Shown here one piece after another: positions 8,117 through 14,536 of a DNA stretch of 20,071 bases. How positions within the stretch are numbered: the first letter of the stretch is position 1; every line of letters begins with the position of its first letter. Source of the DNA: Flavobacteriales bacterium UBA972 (GTDB taxonomy: Bacteria > Bacteroidota > Bacteroidia > Flavobacteriales > Schleiferiaceae); contig DBBY01000049.1 of assembly GCA_002292855.1 (NCBI GenBank), positions 44,920 through 64,990 of the forward strand, given 5' to 3'. The position numbers and the translations under genes were made by a program. Under the pieces are notes generated by a model. The model was not told the DNA's origin, searched no databases, and saw nothing but the letters and a program-made list of their open reading frames with translations.

Positions 8117-9166
8117 CTAAAGAATCTTAGCCGGCTGCGTCTGCTTCAAAAAGTCTCGGATGGTTTCTAAATAGACCTCAGGCTGCTCCACCGAAATAGA
8201 ATGTCCTGCACCAGGTATGATTTTCAACTGATGGTTTGGGAAGAGCTCTAAATATTCTTTAGCCGCCCCCCAAGGTTGATTGTCGCACTGGCCTTTCATA
8301 ACTAGAATCGGAATAGTCAGACCCTTAAGCTTCGGCCGTGGGTCATCAATACCCCTTAAGCTCCGCACGGTCATAACCTGAGCGTAAAAACCGCCCCCAC
8401 GTTCAGCCTTCAAGGCTTTGGACGAATCGCAGACGGTCGCTTTATTCAATTCTCCGTCGAGAAGCGTTTGAAAGCCATCCATCTCCTCATCAGAAGCCAG
8501 CTTAGCTCCAAAGGACTTTGCCCAAAAGGCAACTAAATCGATTCTGGCTGTTCTCCATTTTTCGTTAGCCTCCGTATTGGAATACACGGCATCCTGCAGA
8601 TTTAAACTGTCGGGTGCGCTGACCTTGGGCATTCCCTGGCGCATGGGTTGAATAGGACCAGGCCCAGTAAAAATAGCCGTCTGAACCAATTCGGGATGGT
8701 CTGACATCAACAAAGTCGCAAGAATAGCCCCCCAGGATTGTCCGATTAGAATTACTTTTTCTGCCCCGATCAACCTGATGATTTCTTTCAAATCTCTTTG
8801 ATGCCGGTCGGCAGAATACTCCGTGATGTCTTCTAATCTATCGGACTGTCCGCTGCCAATTTGATCGTAGAAATAAATATCGTAGCCTTCTTCTGAAAGC
8901 GGACTCAGGCTCTTAATCGTGCGATCCGTGATGTATCCGCCAGGACCTCCCTGTAAAAAAATAATGGGATGGGGCTTTCTTAAACCTGACGCAGTCACCA
9001 AGGTGTAGGCAATCTTTGAACCGGTCGGCAAATCCCAATGCCCAGTGTGCTTGGTCTTGGGCAATTTAGTAGGCCCATAATCACTCGGAATCAATACGTT
9101 AATAGAGTATGCTAACGCAAGCAACAGCAATGCAGAGCTCACTACTTTAAAAAACGTTCTGGTCAC
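8117..9166 (-). CDS. Alpha/beta hydrolase, proline-iminopeptidase-like (peptidase family S33), membrane-anchored
   Basis: From the GTG at 9166 the protein has 349 residues. An N-terminal hydrophobic helix (about 8-26) suggests a signal anchor or uncleaved signal, so the catalytic domain is probably periplasmic. The oxyanion motif QGGPGG is at 72-77, the DQIGSGQS block follows, the nucleophile elbow GQSWGA has Ser144, and the likely acid and base are Asp295 (GQCDNQ) and His322 (GAGHS). These are the hallmarks of S33 peptidases and relatives; the exact substrate is not predictable. Longer readings from upstream run into trpS and encode Cys/Arg-rich shadow sequence, so the start is placed after the trpS stop. 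Base composition differs from its neighbours: 60-base samples at 8161 and 8821 hold 28 and 26 G+C, against 37 in samples at 7801 (dxs) and 9421 (trpS). It is flanked by two copies of the trpS end. Confidence 0.82.
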   Translation of the reverse strand: MTRTFFKVVSSALLLLALAYSINVLIPSDYGPTKLPKTKHTGHWDLPTGSKIAYTLVTASGLRKPHPIIFLQGGPGGYITDRTIKSLSPLSEEGYDIYFYDQIGSGQSDRLEDITEYSADRHQRDLKEIIRLIGAEKVILIGQSWGAILATLLMSDHPELVQTAIFTGPGPIQPMRQGMPKVSAPDSLNLQDAVYSNTEANEKWRTARIDLVAFWAKSFGAKLASDEEMDGFQTLLDGELNKATVCDSSKALKAERGGGFYAQVMTVRSLRGIDDPRPKLKGLTIPILVMKGQCDNQPWGAAKEYLELFPNHQLKIIPGAGHSISVEQPEVYLETIRDFLKQTQPAKIL

Positions 9167-9174
9167 TATTGCCC

Positions 9175-9191
9175 TTGCCTTCAAAAGGCAA
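9175..9191 (-). other. Short perfect hairpin between trpS stop and hydrolase start
   Basis: Seven-base arms TTGCCTT and AAGGCAA around a three-base loop. On the transcribed strand a run of eight T precedes rather than follows the stem, so it is not a standard terminator for trpS. It lies in the leader of the hydrolase gene; its role is unknown. Confidence 0.35.
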
Positions 9192-9195
9192 AAAA

Positions 9196-9224
9196 AATTA
9201 AAATCCCAGGGCCTCCCGCAGCCT
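9196..9224 (-). repeat. Right copy of the imperfect direct repeat (functional trpS 3' end)
   Basis: The last codons and stop of trpS. It matches the relic at 8065-8094 in the same orientation, so the two copies bracket the hydrolase gene about 1.13 kb apart. Confidence 0.6.
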
Positions 9225-10169
9225 GGCCAGTGTGGCCTGCGCGACCGGGCGAGCCTTGTCGGCCCCTTGGCGCAGCACCGCGTGCACGGCATCGGGCTGG
9301 GCCATTAGCCGGTCGAATTCCGCACGAGAACCGGCAAAGCGATCTAAAATGGCCTCAAAGAGGGCCGTTTTGGCATGGCCGTAGCCATAGCCCCCTGCCC
9401 GGTAGCTCGCTTCCATCTCGGCCACGGCCTCGGGTCGGGCAACAAGACGATAAAGGGTGACTACGTTGCAGGTACTGGGGTCCTTAGGGTCCTCAAGGGG
9501 CGTGGAGTCGGTAACGATGCCCATAATTTGCTTCTTGAGTTCCTTCTCGGGCAAGAAGATATCGATGACGTTGCCGTAGGACTTCGACATTTTTTGGCCG
9601 TCGGTGCCCGGAATAATCATAACTCCAGTTTCAATGCGGGCTTCGGGAAGCACAAAAATTTCTTGACCCACAGCCTGATGAACGGCTTCGGCAATGTCGC
9701 GCGCAATTTCAAGATGCTGCTTTTGGTCCTTGCCCACGGGCACGATATGGGCATCGTAGAGCAAAATGTCTGCAGCCATTAGTACCGGGTAATCAAAAAG
9801 TCCGGCATTGACGTCGCTGAGCCGGTCGGACTTGTCTTTAAAGCTGTGGGCATTGGCCAGCATCGGGTAGGGCGTGAAGCAGTTGAGGTACCAAGTCAGC
9901 TCGGTGCACTCGGGCAGGTCGCTTTGAGCGTAAAACACGGTGCGCTCCGGATCCAGTCCGCAGGCCAGCCAGGCGGCTGCGGTGGCCAGAAGGTTTGCCT
10001 TGCGCGCCTCGGGGTCTTTGACGGTGGTCAGCGAATGCAAGTCCGCAATAAACAGAAAGGACTCGTTAGAGGGGTCCCTAGCCAATTCAATAGCCGGAAG
10101 GATTGCGCCCAGCACGTTCCCGAGGTGCTGGCGTCCGCTGCTTTGAATTCCGGTGAGGATGCGTGCCAT
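9198..10169 (-). CDS. trpS: Tryptophanyl-tRNA synthetase
   Basis: Class I aminoacyl-tRNA synthetase that charges tRNA-Trp in the cytosol. From the ATG at 10169 it has 323 residues, close to the usual 325-340. The N-terminus TGIQSSGRQHLGN holds the HIGH-type signature (HLGN, 15-18), and GQKMSKSYGN (191-200) is the KMSKS loop. The family stretches 'DLHSLTTV', 'YPMLANAHSFKDK' and 'YPVLMAADILLYDA.IVPVGKDQ.QH' are all present. The upstream extension to 10205 is rejected because MARILTGIQ is the normal start and a promoter box sits directly before it. Its last eleven codons recur as a decayed copy beyond the hydrolase gene. Confidence 0.97.
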   Translation of the reverse strand: MARILTGIQSSGRQHLGNVLGAILPAIELARDPSNESFLFIADLHSLTTVKDPEARKANLLATAAAWLACGLDPERTVFYAQSDLPECTELTWYLNCFTPYPMLANAHSFKDKSDRLSDVNAGLFDYPVLMAADILLYDAHIVPVGKDQKQHLEIARDIAEAVHQAVGQEIFVLPEARIETGVMIIPGTDGQKMSKSYGNVIDIFLPEKELKKQIMGIVTDSTPLEDPKDPSTCNVVTLYRLVARPEAVAEMEASYRAGGYGYGHAKTALFEAILDRFAGSRAEFDRLMAQPDAVHAVLRQGADKARPVAQATLARLREALGF

Positions 10170-10173
10170 GGTG

Positions 10174-10205
10174 CTAAGGTAGTCCCCTAGGCGACAGGCC
10201 TGCAA
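10174..10205 (-). promoter_or_regulatory. Predicted trpS promoter (Bacteroidota type)
   Basis: On the minus strand TTG (10205-10203) is followed after 21 bases by TACCTTAG (10181-10174), a one-mismatch match to TAnnTTTG at the spacing usual for the primary sigma factor of Bacteroidota. The ATG begins four bases after the box, so the transcript would have almost no leader. Confidence 0.55.
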
Positions 10206-10303
10206 GCACGAAGCCGATGCTGCCCACTCCGCGTTGCCAAGAGATGCTCCCTCTCAAGGGCACTCCGTGATGATGCATTAAGTACATTCTATGGGTCAGC
10301 ACC

Positions 10304-10317
10304 AAAGTTTGAACTTT
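10304..10317. promoter_or_regulatory. Inverted repeat upstream of the proteorhodopsin promoter
   Basis: AAAGTT-TG-AACTTT has perfect six-base arms and lies 23 bases upstream of the predicted -33 element of the opsin gene, a plausible place for a dimeric regulator. The arms are AT-rich and short, so chance is a real alternative. The rest of the 239-base gap between trpS and the opsin shows only the two promoters. Confidence 0.3.
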
Positions 10318-10340
10318 ATGCGTTTGAAATAATGTTTTTT

Positions 10341-10370
10341 TTGATTTTTACCAACTTAGAACTACCTTGG
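10341..10370 (+). promoter_or_regulatory. Predicted proteorhodopsin promoter (Bacteroidota type)
   Basis: TTG (10341-10343), 19 bases, then TACCTTGG (10363-10370), one mismatch from TAnnTTTG. Transcription would start near 10375, giving an A-rich leader of about 33 bases before the ATG at 10409. This contrasts with the near-leaderless layout at trpS and yicC. Confidence 0.6.
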
Positions 10371-10408
10371 TAACTCTTGTAATACAAAATCCACCTAAAA
10401 TCTGATTT

Positions 10409-11122
10409 ATGCAATTTCTCGAAATTATCTCAATTGACCCAGCCGATCCCGTAAGCTTTACGTTTTTCACGGGCTACATGGCTATGTTAGCTGCCTCTGT
10501 ATTCTTCTTTATGGAGCGTAGCAGAGTCGCCGACGAGTGGAAGCTGTCTATGTTGGTATCTGGTCTTATCACCGGTATCGCAGCAGTTCACTACTACTAC
10601 ATGCGCGATTTCTACCAAGCGACGGGTACTAATCCTATCGCTTTGCGCTATATCGACTGGACCCTAACGGTTCCTTTGATGTGCGTTGAATTCTATTTGA
10701 TCACCAAAAAGGCCGGTGGAACCAGCGGCTTGCTTTGGCGTTTGATCATCGCTTCAGTTGCTATGCTTCTGTTGGGATACATCGGAGAGGCCTTCCACGC
10801 AGACGAAGCTGAGTCTTGGATCTGGGGTGCGCTTTCAGGTTTGGCTTACTTCTACATCGTTTGGATGGTATGGAAGGGCGAGGTTGCTACCTTGGCTGCT
10901 AACGCTGGCGGAAAAGTTCAAAGCGCCGTTAAGGCACTTGGCTGGTTCGTACTCGTAGGTTGGGCCATCTACCCAATCGGCTACATTGCAGGTACTGCAG
11001 GTGGTCTGTTTGGAGTTCCCATGTTCCAAAACCTCGAGATGGACCTAGTGTACAACATCGGCGACGCCATCAACAAGATTGGTTTCGGTTTGGTTATCTA
11101 CGCTTTAGCCACTAAGGACTAA
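10409..11122 (+). CDS. Proteorhodopsin, green-tuned light-driven proton pump
   Basis: A 237-aa seven-helix microbial rhodopsin. Helix C reads RYIDWTLTVPLM..E: Arg80, the Schiff-base counterion and proton acceptor Asp83, Thr87 and the proton donor Glu94 (the DTE motif of outward proton pumps; 97/101/108 in reference proteorhodopsin numbering). Residue 91, equivalent to tuning position 105, is Met, associated with green absorption and usual in Bacteroidota. His61 matches the conserved His75. Helix G has Asp219 and retinal-binding Lys223 in GDAINK. No cleaved signal peptide is obvious. The gene has its own promoter and tandem terminators and is convergent with blh. Alanine codons lean to GCT in stretches such as 10843-10911, unlike the GCC-rich neighbours, fitting either high expression or a separate history. 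Confidence 0.98.
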   Translation: MQFLEIISIDPADPVSFTFFTGYMAMLAASVFFFMERSRVADEWKLSMLVSGLITGIAAVHYYYMRDFYQATGTNPIALRYIDWTLTVPLMCVEFYLITKKAGGTSGLLWRLIIASVAMLLLGYIGEAFHADEAESWIWGALSGLAYFYIVWMVWKGEVATLAANAGGKVQSAVKALGWFVLVGWAIYPIGYIAGTAGGLFGVPMFQNLEMDLVYNIGDAINKIGFGLVIYALATKD

Positions 11123-11145
11123 GTTTAATCGGATTTTGTTCAGAG

Positions 11146-11175
11146 AGCCAGCCCGCAAGGGTTGGCTTTTTTATT
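11146..11175 (+). terminator. Intrinsic terminator 1 of proteorhodopsin
   Basis: Arms AGCCAGCCC and GGGTTGGCT (nine pairs, one G:T) around the tetraloop GCAA, followed by TTTTTATT. A textbook rho-independent terminator, 24 bases after the opsin stop. Confidence 0.9.
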
Positions 11176-11177
11176 GG

Positions 11178-11207
11178 AGCCGGCCCTCAGGGGCTGGCTT
11201 TTTTATT
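11178..11207 (+). terminator. Intrinsic terminator 2, a tandem copy 32 bases later
   Basis: Arms AGCCGGCCC and GGGCTGGCT around TCAG, followed by TTTTTATT. It is offset exactly 32 bases from terminator 1. The substitutions between the copies keep nine pairs in each, with the single wobble moved by one position. A weaker third hairpin, GCCACCC with GGGTAGC (one mismatch) then ATTTTATT, follows at 11211-11239. Confidence 0.88.
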
Positions 11208-11239
11208 GAGCCACCCCTGCCCTGCTGGGTAGCATTTTA

Positions 11240-12079
11240 TTAGACCTTAAGCCGAGACCGCAGCACCTCAAACGTGCGCCACAGTGCGTGCGGAACCGCA
11301 AAAAGAGAAAGCGTAATGAAGGCGCTGCGCACCAGTCGGTCGTCAAGGGCTTCGTCGACCGTTACCCAAAAAACAAAGGCAGCCAGCAAAAAAGTAAACG
11401 ACGTAGCCGTCAAAACTAGCAAGCGATATTTCTTGAGTACGGGCCATATTTTGCGTCCGCTGTGAAGGGAATGGCCTCCAACGAAGTAGGCAACAAAGGC
11501 GGTTAAGGGGTGGAGCAGTCGAAAGACCAAAACGAGTACAAGAATCTGCGTAAAGACAAAGGCAACCCTGCGCCATTGAATCGACCGCACCGCATAATGC
11601 CCAAACAGGGTAAAAGCCAAAAATATCCAAACCGTTTGGGCCGTATTCAAGGCCATGGTCCAGGTTGCGCCTGACCAGGACGCTCCAGCCAAAAGTTCAA
11701 ACAGGCGAAGCACTTCGGCCTCGTGAAAAATGCTGGGGGCCAAGACAACCAGGGCTCCCCGAACCAGGGACTCGTGCACAAAGAGCAGGCCGTCTGATTC
11801 TGCCGCAGCATCTTCGGAACCAAAATGCACCATACTCAAAACAAGAAAGGCCGCCAAGGCCCATGAGGGCGCCATCATCCAAAGGCCACCGAGCAACGCG
11901 ATTCCAAGGGCATAATAGATTAAAGCAGGCCGCGAAACGCCTCCGCGCTCGGTGATTAAGTCCGTGGCACCGTGGGGCATGCCTGTGGCGATTCCCAGCG
12001 CAAGAACTATCGCGTAGGCGCTGGGCGGCAGGGCATAGAGTCCCGCGGCAAGCAACGATACCAGCAAGAGTTCAACCAC
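11240..12079 (-). CDS. blh: Beta-carotene 15,15'-dioxygenase, Brp/Blh family
   Basis: A 279-aa, strongly hydrophobic integral membrane enzyme that splits beta-carotene into two retinals, the proteorhodopsin chromophore. The family's conserved metal-binding histidines are visible: MPHGATD (His36), SMVHFGSED (His85), GGHSLHS (His203, His206) and AVPHALWR (His264), spread over seven or so membrane segments. The start is GTG, eleven bases downstream of the preceding lipoprotein gene's stop, so it is probably expressed by read-through from the upstream minus-strand genes. It is convergent with the opsin, and the two 3' ends are about 117 bases apart. No minus-strand terminator is evident after it. 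Confidence 0.95.
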   Translation of the reverse strand: MVELLLVSLLAAGLYALPPSAYAIVLALGIATGMPHGATDLITERGGVSRPALIYYALGIALLGGLWMMAPSWALAAFLVLSMVHFGSEDAAAESDGLLFVHESLVRGALVVLAPSIFHEAEVLRLFELLAGASWSGATWTMALNTAQTVWIFLAFTLFGHYAVRSIQWRRVAFVFTQILVLVLVFRLLHPLTAFVAYFVGGHSLHSGRKIWPVLKKYRLLVLTATSFTFLLAAFVFWVTVDEALDDRLVRSAFITLSLFAVPHALWRTFEVLRSRLKV

Positions 12080-12090
12080 AAGAGGTCAGG

Positions 12091-12609
12091 TCAGGGAACC
12101 AGTCTGAAGTCCAAGCGCAGCGGGAAGGTTATTCCCAAACCGGGGTCGGATGCTTGAAGTTCCGAATGCCAGAGCTGCAGGGTTTCGGCATCCCAATCGA
12201 CCTTAAATACCAAGGTGTCGGGGTAGTCATAAAACCAAATCTCGCGGTCTGCAGGCTTGTACCAATACTGGCCTAGCCGTTGCTTGGAGTAGGTATAGGG
12301 CGCAACACCAGGCAGAAGATCCGCGGTAAATTGAATGCGGTAGTCGACAAAATCCGTATCGTTTCGGGTGAAAAAGTCAAAGCGACCCGACACGTCTCGG
12401 GCCTTGTTGTGCACGCGGACTGGCACCGTAGTGTCTCCAATATCCATAGGCAGGTCGGCGGTGTAGGTCAAGGAGTCAAGAGTCCAGCCCTTGACCATGC
12501 GGGGCAAGAAGGGCCCGGTGGCCTCTGGCGGTAGGCCCCCGTTGTTGTCGGGGTCTTTGCAGGCGAGCATCACAAGGCCTGCAAGGGTTAGGTAGAGGTA
12601 CTTATGCAT
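12091..12609 (-). CDS. Small lipoprotein of unknown function
   Basis: A 172-aa protein I do not recognise. It begins with a lipoprotein signal peptide ending LAC, with the acylated Cys at residue 17, followed by KDPDNNGG; the Lys-Asp just after Cys resembles the acidic export signal seen on surface-exposed Bacteroidota lipoproteins (inference). The mature part is rich in Asp, Tyr and Trp with alternating hydrophobic residues, suggesting an all-beta fold, and has no further cysteine. The ATG at 12609 overlaps the end of the trkA-like gene by eight bases. A longer reading from 12675 would run further into that gene and is not supported. Its place directly before blh makes it a candidate partner by position only. 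Confidence 0.75.
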   Translation of the reverse strand: MHKYLYLTLAGLVMLACKDPDNNGGLPPEATGPFLPRMVKGWTLDSLTYTADLPMDIGDTTVPVRVHNKARDVSGRFDFFTRNDTDFVDYRIQFTADLLPGVAPYTYSKQRLGQYWYKPADREIWFYDYPDTLVFKVDWDAETLQLWHSELQASDPGLGITFPLRLDFRLVP

Positions 12610-13273
12610 TGATGCTAATAAACCGTTCAAGGTCTTTTGCCTTGCCAAATACCACCAGTTCGTCGTGCTCTTCAATCACCATTTCGGGCTGGGGAATGCC
12701 CTTGATATGGGCCAGGTCGTTCTCGGCCTTCTGAATGACGGTAACCACGTTGAGGCGGTACTTCTCGAGCAGGCCAATGTCTTTGAGGGTGCGGCCCACC
12801 GTGCTGCGGGGTGCGGCAATCTCTGCAATTTCGTAGTCGTCTGGCAGCTCCACGCACATCATCATTCCGGGGTTCATGAGGCGCTCGGCGACGTTCTTGC
12901 CAACCTCTTCTTCGGGCGAAAGAATTTCTTTTACACCCAGCTTCTCGAGAATCCGTCGCTGGGTCTCGCCCTGCGCTCGAGCGATAATGCGCTTGACCCC
13001 CATCTCCAAGAGCTTCACGGTGGTCAGGAGCATTCCTTCAAAGTTTTGGCCAATAGAAACCACTACCGCATCCATCTCACTGATGTTTTGGGAGCGAAGG
13101 GCCCGGGAGTCGGTAGAATCGATCACCACGGCATAGGCTACGAACTCCTTGATTGCCTCTACCTTGTCTTCGTCGATGTCAATAGCAATTACTTCGGCGC
13201 CCTTCTCAGAGAGCTTCCGGCATATGGCGGAACCAAACTGGCCCAGTCCAATTACGGCAAATTTATCGGCCAT
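12602..13273 (-). CDS. TrkA/KtrA-type potassium uptake regulatory subunit (RCK protein)
   Basis: A 223-aa cytosolic protein with one RCK_N and one RCK_C domain, the size of KtrA rather than the doubled TrkA. The Rossmann fold opens with VIGLGQFGSAI (Gly9, Gly11, Gly14) and carries an acidic residue after strand 2 (Asp32), which binds the ribose of NAD(H) or an adenine nucleotide. The C-terminal domain runs from about 137 to the end. These proteins gate a KtrB/TrkH membrane channel in response to nucleotide binding. No channel gene is in the window, so the partner lies elsewhere. It starts nine bases after the trans-sulfuration gene and overlaps the lipoprotein gene. Confidence 0.9.
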   Translation of the reverse strand: MADKFAVIGLGQFGSAICRKLSEKGAEVIAIDIDEDKVEAIKEFVAYAVVIDSTDSRALRSQNISEMDAVVVSIGQNFEGMLLTTVKLLEMGVKRIIARAQGETQRRILEKLGVKEILSPEEEVGKNVAERLMNPGMMMCVELPDDYEIAEIAAPRSTVGRTLKDIGLLEKYRLNVVTVIQKAENDLAHIKGIPQPEMVIEEHDELVVFGKAKDLERFISINA

Positions 13274-13282
13274 GGTTTGAGT

Positions 13283-14437
13283 TTATTTATTTAAAAGTAC
13301 GCTTAAGGCTTGATCTAAATCGGCAGTGAGGTCGCGCACGTCTTCAAGGCCCACACTCAGGCGTATCAGTCCGTCGGTAACCCCGGTCTTTTCGCGGTCC
13401 GCTTTGGGAATGCTTGCATGGGTCATGGTAGCCGGGTGGCCGGCAAGCGACTCGACTCCGCCCAAGGATTCCGCGAGGGTAAATACCTTGAGTTTAGAGA
13501 CTACAGCGCTGGCCTTGGCAAGGTCGTCGTCGTGCAGGGCAAAAGAAACCATGCCCCCAAAGTGCTTCATTTGACGCGCCGCGATGGCATGCCCGGGGTG
13601 GTCCTTGAGGCCGGGGTAGTAGACTTTGCGCACCGCCGGATGCGTGCTGAGGTAGGCGGCTATGGCCTCCGCGTTCTGGCAATGGCGCTCCATGCGCACA
13701 TGGAGGGTTTTGATTCCGCGCAGCACCAAAAAGCTGTCCATGGGTCCGCAAACGGCTCCTGAGGCATTTTGTATGAAGTAGAGGCGCTCGGCCAGTGCAG
13801 CGTCGGCCACGACCAGTAGCCCAAGGATGACGTCGCTGTGCCCGCCGAGGTACTTGGTTGCGGAATGCAGCACGATGTTGGCTCCGAGCTCCAAGGGTCG
13901 CTGCAGGTAGGGCGTTGCAAAGGTGTTGTCGACTACCACCATGGCACCAACCTTGGCAGCCTCGGCGGCTAAGGCTTTAATGTCAAGCACGTTGAGCATT
14001 GGGTTGGTCGGAGTCTCGAGCCAAACCATTTTGGTGGCCGGAGTAATTAGGCTGCGGAGTTCCGCCGGGTCGGCCAGGGGCGCAAAACTAAATTTCAAGC
14101 CAAAGGGCTCATAAATTTTGGTGAAGAGGCGGTAGGTTCCGCCGTAAAGGTCGCTGGTGCTCACGACGTGGTCGCCGGGCTTCAGGAGCTTCATGCAGGC
14201 GTCGACGGCGGCTAGTCCGCTGCCAAAGCCAAGGCCGTGGGTTCCGCCCTCAATAGCTGCGATCGAATGCTCGAGGGCATGCCGCGTCGGATTCTGGGTG
14301 CGGCCGTATTCGTAGCCTTTGTGCACGCCAGGCGCCTCTTGGGCATAGGTCGAGGTTTGGTAGATTGGGGGCATGACCGCACCCGTGGAGGGGTCATGGT
14401 GCTGGCCACCGTGAATGGCAAGGGTGTCAAATTGCAT
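13283..14437 (-). CDS. PLP-dependent trans-sulfuration enzyme (cystathionine gamma-synthase/gamma-lyase family)
   Basis: A 384-aa Cys/Met-metabolism enzyme of full length. PLP contacts are clear: Tyr44 and Arg46 (YEYGRTQNPTR) for the phosphate of the neighbouring subunit, Tyr98 (SDLYGGTYRL) stacking on the ring, Asp170 (VVDNTFATP) and the Schiff-base Lys195 in HSATKYLGGHSD. The C-terminal SLGGVESLAGHPATMTH and GLIRLSVGLED complete the signature. Gamma-synthase, gamma-lyase and related homocysteine-forming activities share these residues, so the exact reaction (making or breaking cystathionine) is not decided here. It is the first gene of the minus-strand run that ends in blh, and is divergent from gluQ. 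Confidence 0.93.
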   Translation of the reverse strand: MQFDTLAIHGGQHHDPSTGAVMPPIYQTSTYAQEAPGVHKGYEYGRTQNPTRHALEHSIAAIEGGTHGLGFGSGLAAVDACMKLLKPGDHVVSTSDLYGGTYRLFTKIYEPFGLKFSFAPLADPAELRSLITPATKMVWLETPTNPMLNVLDIKALAAEAAKVGAMVVVDNTFATPYLQRPLELGANIVLHSATKYLGGHSDVILGLLVVADAALAERLYFIQNASGAVCGPMDSFLVLRGIKTLHVRMERHCQNAEAIAAYLSTHPAVRKVYYPGLKDHPGHAIAARQMKHFGGMVSFALHDDDLAKASAVVSKLKVFTLAESLGGVESLAGHPATMTHASIPKADREKTGVTDGLIRLSVGLEDVRDLTADLDQALSVLLNK

Positions 14438-14463
14438 AGGGTAAATCTACGCCAATTGAACAA

Positions 14464-14477
14464 CTGGTTGCTGGTTG
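14464..14477 (-). repeat. Short CAACCAG heptad pair
   Basis: On the minus strand two CAACCAG units lie in tandem in the 99-base gap between the trans-sulfuration gene and gluQ. Thirteen bases (AACCAGCAACCAG) are identical, in inverted orientation, to the heptad array before gmk. The rest of this gap should hold both divergent promoters, but I see no convincing pair of boxes (TAGATTTA at 14449-14442 on the minus strand is the nearest). Confidence 0.5.
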
Positions 14478-14536
14478 CTTGCGAACCGGTTGCGAGCAGC
14501 TAGTATCTATTTTGCTACGAGGCCTAACTTCGGGTC

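Noticed and set aside
9167..9292. N-terminal extension of the hydrolase into trpS
   Set aside because: The extra 42 residues are Cys/Arg/Trp-rich and overlap the conserved trpS C-terminus; a hydrophobic anchor starts right after the GTG at 9166.
10206..10303. Possible small RNA or tRNA in the trpS-opsin gap
   Set aside because: No cloverleaf, conserved tRNA loops or stable hairpin with a T-run could be found by eye.
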